64,000 bases of DNA from Chondrosia reniformis. Its lineage: Eukaryota > Porifera > Demospongiae > Chondrillida > Chondrillidae. Numbering within the stretch: the stretch's first letter is position 1; each line of letters starts with the position of its first letter. This document shows, in pieces, positions 23,701-35,134 of this stretch. The notes under the pieces are model-generated. The model did not search any database and was not told the DNA's origin. It saw only the letters and a program-made list of their open reading frames with translations. The DNA is taken from positions 1,860,001 through 1,924,000 of the forward strand of contig OX359197.1 in NCBI GenBank assembly GCA_947172415.1, given 5' to 3'. A program made the position numbers and the translations under genes.

Positions 23701-26612
23701 TATGTACGTATGTACGTATGTATGTCCGTGTATTCGTGATAGAATATATACGTATATAAAGCCTTGGCTAACTGACACACTTCTATCCCATAAATGTAGA
23801 CACACAGAGAAGACCCACCTCTCCAGTGAGGACCAGGCCCAGGCCACGTAGACCAAGTCCATCTAGGTACGCATGCTCTGTGCACCCATGTTACTTGTGA
23901 CTTAGTGAATGTGTCATTGTGTGACATTAGATGATAGGGATTTCTTTTAACTGCGTCAAGCTTATCTTTGAGATGGTTTATTTTTAGTCTTTTGAGTGTC
24001 TCTGTGTATGACACTCTGATTGGTTAATCTGTGGGCTTCGGGTCAGATAATAAAATCTTTGCTGTATTTCAAAAGAATTAACAGTCAATGACTCATAAGG
24101 TCAATGATTTTCTGCAATCTTTTTCTGGAATTCACGTAATTAGCTTTATGAAACATAACTAGCAATGCAATGGTTACAATATAGTCATTGTTAGTTGACA
24201 AGCTATGCAGCCATGAAAAGTAAGATTTGCTGCAGAAATGTAACCGATGGATGACCGCCTGACGCTATCACCTGTACATGGAAGTGAGGTAGTGGTCTGG
24301 CTATGCGAGACTATGTACTATGTACGTACATATATGAGACTTGTGGATACCGTTAAATGGTAACCACAGTAAACCTAAAATGGAGAATGTATCTTTTTGA
24401 AAGAAAAAATCATTTGCCTCATAATAGAATAAGTATTTCTTCTAACTGCTTTGAACTTATCTTATGAAAGGATCATCTTTCGCCTTTTAGAATGTCTGAA
24501 GACACAGTTTTGTTTAGATTTGCCTCATAGTCAATAAATAAAATTAAGGGGCAAGTTCTGCAAAGTTAAAATTCTCAAGCCTGTCAACAATATGTACCAA
24601 CTTATTAACCATATAAAGGTCCACTGCAGTGTCTAGTGTATTAACATCATTGTGGTTTATTGAAAGGCTAATTGTGGCTGTTTAACCAGAGAATAACTGA
24701 GGCACACTAAGGGTTGCATAATCTCAGGAGTACAAGTAGAGAAACAAACCAAGCTATTGATACATTTTAGTAGCTGTGATCATAAGTTGTTTCAATTAAA
24801 AATGCTTCTCTATTGTATTAGTGCTGTTACAGAATGCATTTCACACTTTAAAACTGTGATTATTTGTTTGGTAAGATACGTATATTAAATAGAAGATTCC
24901 ATCTTCTTTATTATCAATGATTAAATACATGATTCGACCGTACTTTTACTGTTCAATGAAATGTGTAATTTTACAGGAGAAGAGGTCGAAGTCGTTCTCC
25001 ACATAGACAAGACCGTAGGGTAGCACGAGGCAAAAGTCCCCAGTACAGAAACCCTGATAGAGAAAGGTTTGAGGCCAGTAAGAGAGTTCCCTTTGATGGC
25101 AGGGGGCGTGGTCTACTGCCTGACCCATATCCCAATAAACCAAGGGATTCTATGAACCGATTTGAGGGTCGCTTAGAGCCAAGGCCAGACATTATAATTC
25201 GTACTACTGAGGAACTTTTTCAGAGGGAGTTAACAATTCAGAGACATGAGAAGCGATTATCTGAACAGCTGAGAGTGTTAAAAGAAAGAGAATTAAAGGG
25301 TAAGTCTGTCATTGATGAACATGAGAGAAAAGTCAGAGAACGGGAGCGAGAGCTGATGGAGAGGGAAAGAAGGGACCGTCAAATGAGAGAAGATTTAGAG
25401 CGCGATCTCAAACGCAAGGCAATGAAAGAAAAAGAACTGATTGACAGGGAAAAGAAAATCTTGGAAGAGCAAGAGAAAGCTTTGCAGGCAAAGGAAGAGC
25501 GATTGAAGCTTGAATCATTAGACCGTGAAAGGATGCTTGAAGAAAAAGAGAGGCAGTTGAGAGAGAAGGAGCGCCAAATAGCGGAAGCTGCTACTAAAGC
25601 TTATCATTCTCCTAGTAGCAATGCAGTTGGGCTTGGTGACAAAAGAGCTTACAGTGGTCAGTCAGTGTACACGGAGCCTAAAAGGCCCAGCCCTGGAGGA
25701 AGGATCACATCACCTTATGCCATGGCCAGCCAAAAACCCACTTCTGATTTCCAATCTGGAAACAGTGGGTTGTGGTCTAGTCCATCTTCAAATGAGACTA
25801 GTAATGCCTATGGTAGTAGCTACAGTAAGAATGAAGGACAGATTTCCTCTTCAGGTGCATATAGGGGGTCCTCGGGTGGAACTTCAGACTTCAGTTTTGC
25901 AGTTAGCCAAAGCTCCTCTTCTAACCAATCTGAGAGTCGGAAGACAGACTTTCCATCCAGCACCGCCTCATACGGTGGCTATAGTGGCCGAGGAAATTCT
26001 GAAAATCCTTTACCCAATCAGAAGGCTGGACAAAGGCCAGGTTCTGGTAGTCAACATCAGTGGAAACAGCCAGGTGACAGCCAAAGCTTCAGTTCTCCCC
26101 CAATTTCTCAAACATCTAAGAGGTATATTGGTTTGCTTATTGTATGCTCTCACCTATATTATATGAACTAGGCATTTGTTTCTCGGTACGTACGCATATA
26201 CGTATATACTACTTTTAATTAATGAATCTTATTTGTTTTTCTCAGCTATTACCAGCAAACTCCGCAATCTTATTCCACCACTGCCTCCAACAGCTCTACA
26301 GGTGGCTATTCTAGTCAAACAGGTCAAGGAGCTACCTCTGCATACCAGCGTCCCACCACTGGACCTCACTATAACCAGCAGACTAGCGGTGCCACTAGGC
26401 CCTATCAAGCTAGCAATAGAGGAGGTGGCATGCACATGCCTCCTAAGGACTCCATGTCCCGATCACCAGCCGGCCGTGGAGCACCATCCAGCCATGGACC
26501 TCCCCCACAAGGTATGGGGAGACCAGGTCCGCCCCAGGGGCGCTACCACAATCCTAGCAGGGACAGCAACATGAGAGGCGGCCATCCACCGTTTTCCAAT
26601 AGGAGATACTGA
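17760..26612 (+). CDS. SAFB: SAFB/SLTM-like scaffold attachment factor, nine exons, 921 aa
   Basis: SAFB/SLTM proteins bind nuclear-matrix DNA through SAP and RNA through an RRM, linking chromatin, transcription and splicing. The exons are 17760-17888, 17960-17999, 20248-20779, 21592-21688, 22461-22607, 22878-23118, 23800-23866, 24977-26122 and 26246-26612. All phases match, giving 921 residues (human SAFB is about 915). The SAP domain LEQLRVAELKEELDKRGLSK is at about 10-42. An acidic Glu/Asp-rich region (58-233) follows. The RRM starts GNLWVS (about 237) and continues DLKQLFSDYGTVISARIV and RFKRVGFVTM. Next come an Arg/Ser stretch, a charged Glu/Arg/Lys helix (about 477-620) and a Ser/Tyr/Gly-rich tail ending SNRRY. 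An in-frame ATG at 17706 would add 18 residues; I prefer 17760 (aaaATGG). Exons 8-9 recur as fragments downstream. Confidence 0.93.
18000..20247 (+). other. SAFB intron 2 with repeat debris
   Basis: This 2.25-kb intron contains an inverted copy of the dispersed repeat (19015-19115) that runs into a pyrimidine-rich TTTTCTTTTC microsatellite (19130-19190). A frame at 18135-18398 is unrecognised. ACGTACGTA microsatellites occur at about 18880-18910. Confidence 0.55.
22000..22370. mobile_element. 371-bp MITE-like element in SAFB intron 4
   Basis: It is flanked by perfect 14-bp terminal inverted repeats, GGTACCAGACAGAA at 22000 and TTCTGTCTGGTACC ending at 22370, with partial similarity continuing inward. 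The interior is rich in ACCCGT/ACGGGT motifs in both orientations and has no coding frame, so it is a non-autonomous DNA element. The target-site duplication is ambiguous because GTAC occurs on both sides. Confidence 0.7.
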
Positions 26613-27404
26613 AAGCAACACACCTTTGGACCTATTTTTCATGCACCTTATCTCTGTAATGCATAACCAGTATATTTTGTACGTAGTCTAATACAGTGGA
26701 TCCTCTTCTAATAATGTTTAGTAAGCAATAATGTAACTCCTTGAAGTATTAATGAAATTGGATGATTATGAAGTTGTGAATCCCATTGTTTTGTTTAGAA
26801 ATTTTTCAAATATTAAAGGATTGCCAGTTTTATACAACTTTAATAGATCAATATTCAATTCTTCAACTGTTTTAAGCAAATGCCTAAAGAAGAATGATAC
26901 CAATGATACAAGCTACAAACTGTATTCCTTGGGCTTATGCGTATCTATGCATCTCATTTTAAAATCAATCAAATGAACAAATACATAATGAAAATTACAT
27001 GAATACAAATTGAAAGGTTATAAGGTGGATTAGGATTGTTTATGCCTGACCAATCAAGTAACTGAAGTTTTATCTTTGTTTGGTAGACTGAAGTTCTATT
27101 GTGTAACAATCATTGATAGTCCTACCAGTCATCCAAGATGAAAACTCTTTATGGAACCATAGACACCTGCTCTATATATCCGTAGGACTCGTTAGCATGG
27201 TATATGTACTTTATTGGTGGGTGTGTATATCACTACTTACTAATCCATCACAAGTATATGAGAAAAACTTGTGGTTTTATAAAAAGAGAAGCTGTTGAAA
27301 GTGAATGTAGCAGTCTAAATACGTGTAACGTAACAAAAGGAAGTTATTACATAAGATACGTACTTCAATCTCCCAACCAAGATCAGAATTCGGTCACTGT
27401 TTGA
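26613..27404. other. Cassette spacer 1: SAFB 3' flank to ALG13 exon 3
   Basis: Non-coding AT-rich spacer. Recognisable landmarks are CTCCTTGAAGTATTAATGAA and the GATTATGAAGTTGTGAATCC block. The same sequence recurs at 36908, 41955, 51004 and 61573, which makes it the founding copy of the duplicated cassette. The fifth copy has lost roughly 250 bp. Confidence 0.75.
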
Positions 27405-27622
27405 TCAAGTGTAATGTCTCCCAGTTCTATATATGACACATCTACCTAGGAAGAATAATTTTAAAATTAAATGTACAACTAACTTTGGTGTGGTGTAGAT
27501 CAGATAGGACTCTTTTGCAAGTTGTGAAGCTAACTCTGTTTGGTGATTATTCATTAAAGTTGGGTTGATCACTACTATTAATGGCTTTTGTATTTCCAAT
27601 GACTCTAATATTGAACCAGAAC
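27405..27622 (-). CDS. ALG13: ALG13-like last exon, array copy 1 (intact)
   Basis: ALG13 is the cytosolic catalytic subunit that, with membrane-bound ALG14, adds the second GlcNAc to the dolichol-linked N-glycan precursor. This exon follows acceptor tttcag and encodes [20 protein letters not shown] then [20 protein letters not shown], matching the human GAGSCLETLEKGKPLVVVIN...LMNNHQLELAKQLHKEG. The frame stays open to a stop at 27405. Combined with exons at 35134..35045 and 34362..34203, the phases give a 155-residue protein (human short form about 165). However, that exon 2 has an in-frame TGA. The tail after YTTPK may include a tiny intron and is uncertain. Confidence 0.75.
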
Positions 27623-28690
27623 CTGAAAAAATGTAAGAAACAGTGACTTTATTTCCATATACACCAGTATTACAGTATATGTATGTACATAGGTATATAA
27701 TGTTGGACAAAGTGGTTTTTGAATATCAGTCAGGGTATATGTATAATGGCACTGATCAAAATTATTGGACAAAGGGTATATAAACCAGTCAGTGTGTACG
27801 TACATAACACCAATCTTATATATATAGATTTGATTACTTTGATTAGATACACAAGAGTATAACCTAAATACGTATATACATAGTTTTGGAATTGTTACTT
27901 CTAAAGGAATTTGCTCTCTACCTAAATTCATATTGTTGCTGCTTATTATTTGTTACCCACTTGCAGGTGTTTGTTAGAGCCTTTTTGTTAGTTAGTCCAT
28001 AACTATTTGACTACATGTATGTTAGTCTTGTCTAATGTATATACATACTGTACATCTGTCTCTTGTAAGTAATTGTAATATGTAGTGCGTGTTATATGGT
28101 ATGTACATGCCTAGGTCATAATATTTAAGGTAGTCATTACCTTACACACCTAACCATAGGCATAAAACAATGTATTCCACTTACTAAACTAAGTAATACG
28201 TACACGTGTAAATCTAAGCATTACGTATTAGTACTGTATGCACATTCTTACTACAACAACAAGATAAATTTCAATATGGACTAAGTTATTTATGTATGAA
28301 CATACAAGTAGGCAATAGAATAACATTAGATTTTACTTTCATCACCGTATATACTTACATATACACAATTTAGATATTCACTATTTCGGTTTATGTATAC
28401 TAACTTAACTATATAATATTTCTACTGAGGATGCTTGTCTCAGCAAACAGGAAGTTTGGTATCATGTACTTAGTTGTTTACTTCAATTTATAAATGTATA
28501 TTACTAATTACTACACCCACTGTTGTTTACATTTATAATATAAACTTAAGTAAACATTTAATGAAATGTACATTCTGATAGGTAATCTTATCAAATCAAT
28601 GCACTTAAAGGGTATATTTTGAAATGTCCAGTTCTTTAAAATGATTAATGATGTTTACAGATTAGGAGTCTATTGTAAGTTCCAGTTCCA
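27623..28690. other. Upstream region of collagen-like gene 1
   Basis: About 1.1 kb without coding potential, conserved in the other type-A units (for example GGAAGTTTGGTATCATGTGC and AATGATGTTTACAGATTA). In two other units it is interrupted by the HIRAN element, and in one by a 3.4-kb insertion. Confidence 0.65.
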
Positions 28691-28700
28691 TCTTATCTCT

Positions 28701-28708
28701 ATATAAGA
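28701..28708 (+). promoter_or_regulatory. TATA box of collagen-like gene 1
   Basis: TATATAAG lies 66 bp upstream of the ATG. The same box is kept at 39406 (gene 3), as GTATAAGA at about 47713 (gene 4), and as TATAAAAG at 63968 before the gene that starts beyond the window. Confidence 0.6.
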
Positions 28709-28766
28709 ACTAAAGCAACCACTTCTGATATAGTGTTTCTGTTCAACTATATTGTAACTGACTACA

Positions 28767-30065
28767 ATGAAAGTCTTTGTAATAAATGCCTTCTTTATGC
28801 TGATCTCCCTGACCTCTGCTCAGAATAAGACCTGTATAGATCCTGTCAGTGATAGGGTGGCATTTGAAATTGTTGGTGTGAAAGGTCCTGAGGGACCAGC
28901 TGGTCCTGTTGGTCCAAAAGGAGACAGAGGTGACAAAGGAGATATTGGACTGAGAGGTGTTCAAGGCCTCAAAGGAGAGAAGGGAAACTTGGGAGAGAGA
29001 GGAAGGCCAGGTCTACAAGGTGTAGCAGGACTACCTGGGCCAATTGGTGAGACAGGCCCTTCTGGTCTCAGAGGCTATCCTGGTCCTGAAGGTCCAAGAG
29101 GTTCACCTGGTCTCCCAGGAAATACAGAGTTAAGTGAAGAGGAATTTGAACGCGTAAAGAATGAACTAATATCTTCATCGCTTCAACCTCTGCTTGAGAA
29201 AATAGAAGATTTTGAGAACACACTTCAGTTGTACAAGAAATGCAACAAGACTACACTAGGCATCACTTCACCAGCCCGATCCTGTAAGGAGATCTTTGCA
29301 GCTGACCCAACCTGTGTGACTGGCTACTACTTGATCTCTCAAAATGGGGGGGACCCTGTTCTGACGTACTGTAAGAAGCACACCCTCTGTGGGTTGACTG
29401 GTCCATGGAGGAGAGTGGCTCACATCAACATGTCCGAAGAAGGAGCACAGTGCCCTCCAGGACTGCAGGAAAGTTCAGATCCATCTGGAAACATTAGAGC
29501 ATGTGGTCGCACTGTAGACAATAAATGTTCTTCTGTACACTTTCCTACTGGCAGCAGTTCATACACACAAATATGTGGGATTGTAAGAGGATATGCTAAA
29601 GGAGAAAACAATGCATTTGGACCATCCTACAACAATCCAGATCTAGCCAATATTGACAGTCCCTATGTTGATGGCATTTCTATTACCCGTGGATCTCCAC
29701 GTCACCATATTTGGACATATACAGCTAGACGTGATGAAAGAGAAGGTGAATTCTGTGCCTGTGCTAACTTCAGTAACTTGAGAACTGATGTGCCTAGTTT
29801 TGTTGGAAATGACTATTATTGTGAGTCAGGACATATAGGTCTTCATTCTGATGGTCTTTATCACACCAGACCTACATCATGGACTGACCCCTTGTGGGAC
29901 GGAGAAGGCTGCACCATTCCAGAGAACAGATGCTGTGACAGACATGGATGGTTTCATAAGAATGTTTCAAGTACTTTTGATGATGTAGAAATCAGGTGGT
30001 GCTGTAATGGTATTCTTGCAAATGAAGATGTACTAACTGACCTAGTGGATATTTGGGTACTGTAG
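28767..30065 (+). CDS. Collagen-like secreted protein 1 (type A leader), 432 aa
   Basis: Intronless. The signal peptide MKVFVINAFFMLISLTSA is followed by a short Cys-containing segment, then 27 uninterrupted Gly-X-Y triplets (about residues 37-118) including an RGD (GDRGDKGD). A helical segment (SEEEFERVKNELISSSLQPL...) probably trimerises the chain. The C-terminal domain opens like a fibrinogen-type module (SCKEIFAADPTCVTGYYLI). It then has a Cys-rich part with GPWRRVAHINMS, CPPGLQ, FVGNDYYCESG, DPLWDGEGC and CCDRHGWFHKN. This part resembles a domain common in sponge and cnidarian proteins whose ligand is unknown. Several N-glycosylation sequons are present. Unlike its paralogues it has RWCCNGILANE near the end. 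A role as lectin-like or matrix protein is inference. Confidence 0.88.
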   Translation: MKVFVINAFFMLISLTSAQNKTCIDPVSDRVAFEIVGVKGPEGPAGPVGPKGDRGDKGDIGLRGVQGLKGEKGNLGERGRPGLQGVAGLPGPIGETGPSGLRGYPGPEGPRGSPGLPGNTELSEEEFERVKNELISSSLQPLLEKIEDFENTLQLYKKCNKTTLGITSPARSCKEIFAADPTCVTGYYLISQNGGDPVLTYCKKHTLCGLTGPWRRVAHINMSEEGAQCPPGLQESSDPSGNIRACGRTVDNKCSSVHFPTGSSSYTQICGIVRGYAKGENNAFGPSYNNPDLANIDSPYVDGISITRGSPRHHIWTYTARRDEREGEFCACANFSNLRTDVPSFVGNDYYCESGHIGLHSDGLYHTRPTSWTDPLWDGEGCTIPENRCCDRHGWFHKNVSSTFDDVEIRWCCNGILANEDVLTDLVDIWVL

Positions 30066-30640
30066 TTATACAGAATTAGACTTAGTAATTTTTAATTTCC
30101 GAAAAACATTGAAGTAGTTTGATAGCTAGTGTCATAATTTTCTTTCAAGCATCCATTTGTATACTTATTCAGAAAATATATCATATATCCGGAATTGAAT
30201 GCATGTGTCTACAGAATGTGAGATTGTGAGTTTTGCTTAAATCCGCATTGTTTTTGACACACATTCATTTGACACCTCAGTAATTCCGTAAACTTGTCCG
30301 TACATCTCACATTCTTTCAACCAGAATGTTTTACTTATACCTGTATACCTATATAGACCTGTAATTTGGATAAATCGCATCCAATGATCAATCAATCAAT
30401 CATCGTGAAAGGTTTTATCTCCCATCTGAGAGGTCGCCCAGGCCAATATACGTATACAGCCAGAATCCAATAATGTTATATATCTACATATACACTCTGT
30501 TGCTGGGGCAACCAAGTCAAATTATACTCCATAACTGTTGTATAACGATAATAAGAGGCACTATGGCCTCTTCTTGTAGTTATACAATGCAATATCCCAC
30601 CGATATAATTTAGTAAACGCTGAAAAGCTTATATAGGGGC
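30066..30640. other. Spacer after collagen-like gene 1
   Basis: Non-coding. It contains a hairpin at about 30536-30590 (arms TTGTATAACGATAATAAGAG / CTCTTCTTGTAGTTATACAA, imperfect). The whole stretch recurs at 53276-53790 in the second long cassette. Confidence 0.6.
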
Positions 30641-30739
30641 GGAGTGTAAAACTATAATGTCTAATGTCATTTAAAGATTATCCAGCCATATATCTTCCAG
30701 GGTTTTCCTCAAGGGTGTTTTCCTGCAATTTCCCCTTTC

Positions 30740-31560
30740 TAAGCTCTCCTTGTCACTCTGTTGTTGTCCATGTCCTGTAATGTTTCTCTCCAGGACCTGC
30801 TATATTTCCTTCAGCATGGCTAACACTCCCTCCTGCCTCAAACTGCCTCTGAGATCCTTATTTCTTATTCTGTTAAGTCTTGATATATACCCCTTCTATC
30901 CTTCTAAACACCCTCATCATCTGTACTGCCTGCACTCCTTACCATGCCTTTCTTGCAGTTCCAAGCTTCACAGTCATACACTTGGGTAAGTATTACCATG
31001 GCATTTACTACTCTCAGTTTCGTACCCTTTGACAGCTCCTTCTTACCGAGCACTGTGCCTTCTATTACCCCAATCATCTTTGATGCCATGCCTATATATT
31101 CTCTGTTCAACTTCTTTGTCCATACCTCCATCACCGCTAATCATTACCCCAAGGTACTTCATCTCTATTACCTGCTCCACTCTTTCTCCATTAACCTCCA
31201 CACAACACAACACAGCTCATGCTTCCTTGCTAATCTTATTTTCGTCTACTGCCAATTTGCTCTCATTCCCCATTATTCTAGTTTGTCATTCAGCTCCTGA
31301 AGATTGTGCTGTAGTGCTTCTTCTGCTTCTGATAACATCACCGGGTGATCCGCATACACAATACCTCTAACTGCCCTGTTGATAGCTGTATATATACTGC
31401 CATAGAACTGTGCATGCTCATTCACTTCCCTCACTATTCTGTCTATAAAAAGCCTTTAACTTGATCTACAAAGGCAGCATATGCCACCCTGTCATTCTCA
31501 AGCAGGGTTTAAAATGCCTGCCTCACTACAAAGATTTGGTCCACACATACATCCCCTACC
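30740..31560 (-). pseudogene. Decayed LINE reverse-transcriptase fragment (copy 1)
   Basis: Minus-strand translation in changing frames gives VYADHPVMLSEAEEALQHN (a degraded YADD box, about 31360-31310). It then gives GMASKMIGVIEGTVLGKKEL and TKLRVVNAMVILTQVYDCEAW, the typical segment of non-LTR retrotransposon reverse transcriptases. Stops and frameshifts show it is dead. A co-duplicated copy lies at 53890-54640. Confidence 0.7.
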
Positions 31561-32230
31561 AGATCTAAAGCCACCTTGTTAATCCATCACTGCTGAATCT
31601 ATAAGTACCCTGAATCTAACACTAACAATCTTTGCATTTTATTCCTGATATACCTATGTACGATATTCTTCATATATATTTGTTACATACTGATTTTTTG
31701 TACATCATATTATATATTGATTTTTTGTACGAATATATACTGTGCTTTTATATATATAATACTAAACATTTACAGTGCTCCCCCATATATGTACCTGCCT
31801 CTAGATGTACCGCCACACTTGCTATTCGCCAACAAAATAATAGTACTCTCTAAATAGGTATAGCCAATTCAATGTATCAACTAGTATCTCATAAAGTAAC
31901 AAGGAAGCAATTTGTGGTTATATACATCTGACCATTTGCAATCATTATATACACTTTTCAAAATTAATGAAACATATTTCAGTGTTTGAATACATTCAAA
32001 GTGGTAAAACAGTTGTAAGCACAAATGGTAAATAATTCTTCATTTTCCCTCAAATGAACATGTAAACTTATGCATGCGCAGACATATGTATGTACATATA
32101 AATGTTTGAAATTGCCGATAAAATCTCCTACCTAAGTAGGCCTATCATCCCTAACTGAGTTATGGTGATACCTTTTTGACATAGAAGTAATGGATAGCCT
32201 TATCAAATGGTTGTTGTGAACTTTGACCAC
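31561..32230. other. AT-rich spacer upstream of collagen-like gene 2
   Basis: No coding signal. Homologous to about 54640-55750 in the second long cassette, where an extra LINE piece is inserted. Confidence 0.55.
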
Positions 32231-32240
32231 TGTGGGTTGT

Positions 32241-32248
32241 TATATAAA
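32241..32248 (+). promoter_or_regulatory. TATA-like box of collagen-like gene 2
   Basis: TATATAAA lies 108 bp before the ATG, in an upstream region unrelated to that of the type-A genes. The paralogous gene at 55877 has only a degraded CTATAATGG at this place. Confidence 0.4.
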
Positions 32249-32348
32249 GGTCTACTAGGTAGCATAACCACTAACCACATTCCATTTACCTTATCTAATC
32301 ACCATACCAACAATATACTACTCTTGATGATATCAAGCAGCGTCAATT

Positions 32349-33647
32349 ATGTTGAGAGCATTCCTGCCAGGTTTCTTCTTTATTCTGATCTCTCTGATCT
32401 CTGCTCAGAATAAGACCTGTATAGATCCTGTGAGTGATAGGGTGGCATTTGAAATTGTTGGTGTGAAAGGTCCTGAGGGATCATCTGGTCCTGTTGGTCC
32501 AAAAGGAGACAGAGGTGACAAAGGAGATGTTGGACTGAGAGGTGTTCAAGGCCTCAAAGGAGAGAAGGGAAGCTTGGGAGAGAGAGGAAGGCCAGGCCTA
32601 CAAGGTGTAGCAGGACTACCTGGACCAATTGGTGAGACAGGCTTAACTGGTCTCAGAGGCTATCCTGGTCCTGAAGGTCCAAGAGGTTCACCTGGTCTCC
32701 CAGGAAATACAGAGTTAAGTGAAGAGGAATTTGAGCGTGTAAAGAATGAACTAATATCTTCATCGCTTCAACCTCTGCTTCAGAAAATAGAAGATTTAGA
32801 GGACACACTTCAGTTGTACAAGAAATGCAACAAGACTACACTAGGCATCACTTCACCAGCCCAATCCTGTAAGGAGATCTTTGCAGTTGACCCATCCTGT
32901 GTGGCTGGCTACTACTTGATCTCTCAAAATGGTGACGACCCTGTTCTGATGTACTGTAAGAACCACCTCTGTGGGTTGACTGGTCCATGGAGGAGAGTGG
33001 CTCACATCAACATGTCGGAGGAAGGAGCACAGTGCCCTCCAGGACTGCAGGAAAGTTCAGATCCATCTGGAAACATTAGAGCATGTGGTCGCACTGTAGA
33101 CAGAGACTGTTCTTCTGTACACTTTTCTACTGGCAGCAGTTCATACACACAAATATGTGGAATTGTAAGAGGATATGCTAAAGGATGGAACAATGCATTT
33201 GGACCATCCTACCACTTTTCACATCTAGCCAATATAGACAGTCCCTATGTTGATGGCATCTCTATTATCCGTGGATCTCCACGTCACCATATTTGGACAT
33301 ATGCAGCTAGACAGGATGAAAGAGCAGGTGAATTCTGTTCCTGTGCAAACTTCAGTAACTTGAGAACTGATGTGCCAAGTTTTGTTGGAAATGACTATTA
33401 TTGTGAGTCAGGACATACAGGTCGTCATTCTGATGGCACTTATACCAGCAGACCTACATCATGGACTGACCCCTTGTGGGACGGAGAAGGCTGCACCATT
33501 CCAGAGAACAGATGCTGTGACAGACATGGATGGTTTCATAAGAATGTTTCAAGTACTTCTGATGATGTAGAAGTCAGGTGGTGCTCTAATGATGCTCTTA
33601 CTTTTGAAGATGTACTAACTGACCTAGTTGATATTTGGGTACTGTAG
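32349..33647 (+). CDS. Collagen-like secreted protein 2 (type B leader), 432 aa
   Basis: Same architecture as protein 1 but with a different start of the signal peptide (MLRAFLPGFFFILISLISA) and a different promoter region, so it belongs to a second subfamily. The 27-triplet collagen stretch with RGD, the helical neck and the Cys-rich domain are all intact. Paralogue-specific residues lie in GWNNAFGPSYHFSHLAN, QDERAGEFCSCANFSN, TGRHSDGTYTSRPTSW and CSNDALTFEDVLTD. In the ancestral gene order it lies between ALG13 exons 2 and 3, on the opposite strand. Confidence 0.88.
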   Translation: MLRAFLPGFFFILISLISAQNKTCIDPVSDRVAFEIVGVKGPEGSSGPVGPKGDRGDKGDVGLRGVQGLKGEKGSLGERGRPGLQGVAGLPGPIGETGLTGLRGYPGPEGPRGSPGLPGNTELSEEEFERVKNELISSSLQPLLQKIEDLEDTLQLYKKCNKTTLGITSPAQSCKEIFAVDPSCVAGYYLISQNGDDPVLMYCKNHLCGLTGPWRRVAHINMSEEGAQCPPGLQESSDPSGNIRACGRTVDRDCSSVHFSTGSSSYTQICGIVRGYAKGWNNAFGPSYHFSHLANIDSPYVDGISIIRGSPRHHIWTYAARQDERAGEFCSCANFSNLRTDVPSFVGNDYYCESGHTGRHSDGTYTSRPTSWTDPLWDGEGCTIPENRCCDRHGWFHKNVSSTSDDVEVRWCSNDALTFEDVLTDLVDIWVL

Positions 33648-34202
33648 TTAACGGAATTAGAAAGGCCGTTTTGACCTTAAAACTGTTTATTTCTTGCTAA
33701 AATGAAGTAGTTTGATAGCTAGCTATAGTGTAATCATTTTCTTTCAATAGAAATATATTTTTTCCAAGTAGATGTATCTCATCATAGTTGTGTAATACTG
33801 AATCTGTGTTCATACACATTATATATTATGTATATAGCTGATGAAGACCTATGGGTCCAAACCTTCTATAATTTAAATAAGTTGTTGTTGAAGCTCAAGA
33901 ATCCTATCTATACATTATATATTATGATCAATCAAATCCTCAAACAGTATATACCACACATATATACCTTGTACATTAAAACCAACTAGTGAGTATTTAG
34001 TACATTGTAGTTCTATCAAGGAAGCACAGCAGAAGTTCTAACAGTTTTGAATAATTGTTATAAAATTAAGAGTAAAATTAAAGTTGTAAATGAATGAAAA
34101 TCAAAATATTAAAAATATGTAATATGCAAAAGTAAAGGGTTTCTTATATCTATTATGACATAGTAATATATATATATAAGTTTGTGTCCACTGGTGACTT
34201 AC
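33648..34202. other. Spacer between collagen-like gene 2 and ALG13 exon 2
   Basis: Contains a degenerate second-type hammerhead motif at about 33833-33872 (CTGATGA kept, GAAA changed to CAAA) within the tract CTGATGAAGACCTATGGG. The remainder is AT-rich. The homologous stretch in the second cassette has a larger insertion (57340-58400). Confidence 0.5.
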
Positions 34203-34362
34203 CTCCATGGCTAATGATGAGAGATGCCTTCTCCATGTCTTCCTTTAAACTTGGTTTATAATCATAACATTCAACAGTAAATCCACGCAGAGTTGGAATA
34301 TCACCGACCTCACTTCTCGCCTTTTGGATGATTGCTTCACAGTATCACTTCTCTTGCAGTAC
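34203..34362 (-). pseudogene. ALG13: ALG13-like exon 2, copy 1 (nonsense mutation)
   Basis: Bounded by attag acceptor and G|gtaagt donor, exactly as in the copy at 58798..58639. It encodes GDIPTLRGFTVECYDYKPSL then KEDMEKASLIISHG, matching human [26 protein letters not shown]. The codon corresponding to Gly in LQEKGYSE is TGA here, so a transcript using this exon would stop after about 35 residues. Confidence 0.7.
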
Positions 34363-35044
34363 CTAATTGAAGGAAGGGCTATACAGTCACTGCCAATAAC
34401 TATGGAACATCCAAGTGGTAATACAAGTTATCACAGTTGAACATCACAGCAGAGGGAAAATCATGAGAGAAATATCATCTACTTGAACCTATAGGACAGC
34501 TGTATTGACCACCGATGCCTGCCACTATAGTACCTATGACTATGTATCTGTAGTCATGGAATATCTACTCATTATGCTGACAATTGCCACAGCAATGCTC
34601 CATTCTTGCCTCTCTCTTCAGTCAGCTTTCCAAATTAGTTAATCAGTTATTCACTATAAGAGCAGTGATTTAATAATATAGCAAGTTCAAGGTGACCAAC
34701 AGAGACCCAGACTAGAGAGGTGCTGCATACAGGTTCAATCAAAATGATAATCAAACCACAAGTAAACATAATCAAACATCAAGATAAAAACAACTCCTTG
34801 GAATCATGCGGAACAGCTGGTTTTGATCAACTGTGCTCTACCATTGCAGCAGCACTCCCTTCATGCTACCTTACATTAACCTATATACCTGATTGATAAA
34901 CGGACGGCATAGTATGGTTTTGATCAGCTGTGCTGTGCCATTGCATGCAGACATGCTCTACCTTACACTAACCTATATACCTGATTGATCCTATAGTATT
35001 TCAATATGTTTAAAAGAACATATGACAAGAACAGAGGTTCTTAC

Positions 35045-35134
35045 TTTAATGAATTCAGTGCTCGTTGCAATTTTCGTAAGGTCTGTAAATTCAGTTGTCC
35101 CTACGGTAATAAAAGCGGTCTTTTTGGATGCCAT
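35045..35134 (-). CDS. ALG13: ALG13-like exon 1, copy 1
   Basis: ATG at 35134 opens MASKKTAFITVGTTEFTDLT, the glycosyltransferase N-terminus (human MKCVFVTVGTTSFDDLI), and the exon ends after 30 codons at AAA|gtaaga in phase 0. Exon 2 (34362..34203) follows in phase. Because that exon 2 carries a stop, this copy is probably non-functional unless the mutation is bypassed. Confidence 0.65.

Noticed and set aside
29420..29611. Minus-strand 63-residue frame conserved in all collagen-like genes (also 33002, 40125, 56530)
   Set aside because: Its conservation follows from the near-identical sense coding sequence; no independent evidence of an antisense gene.
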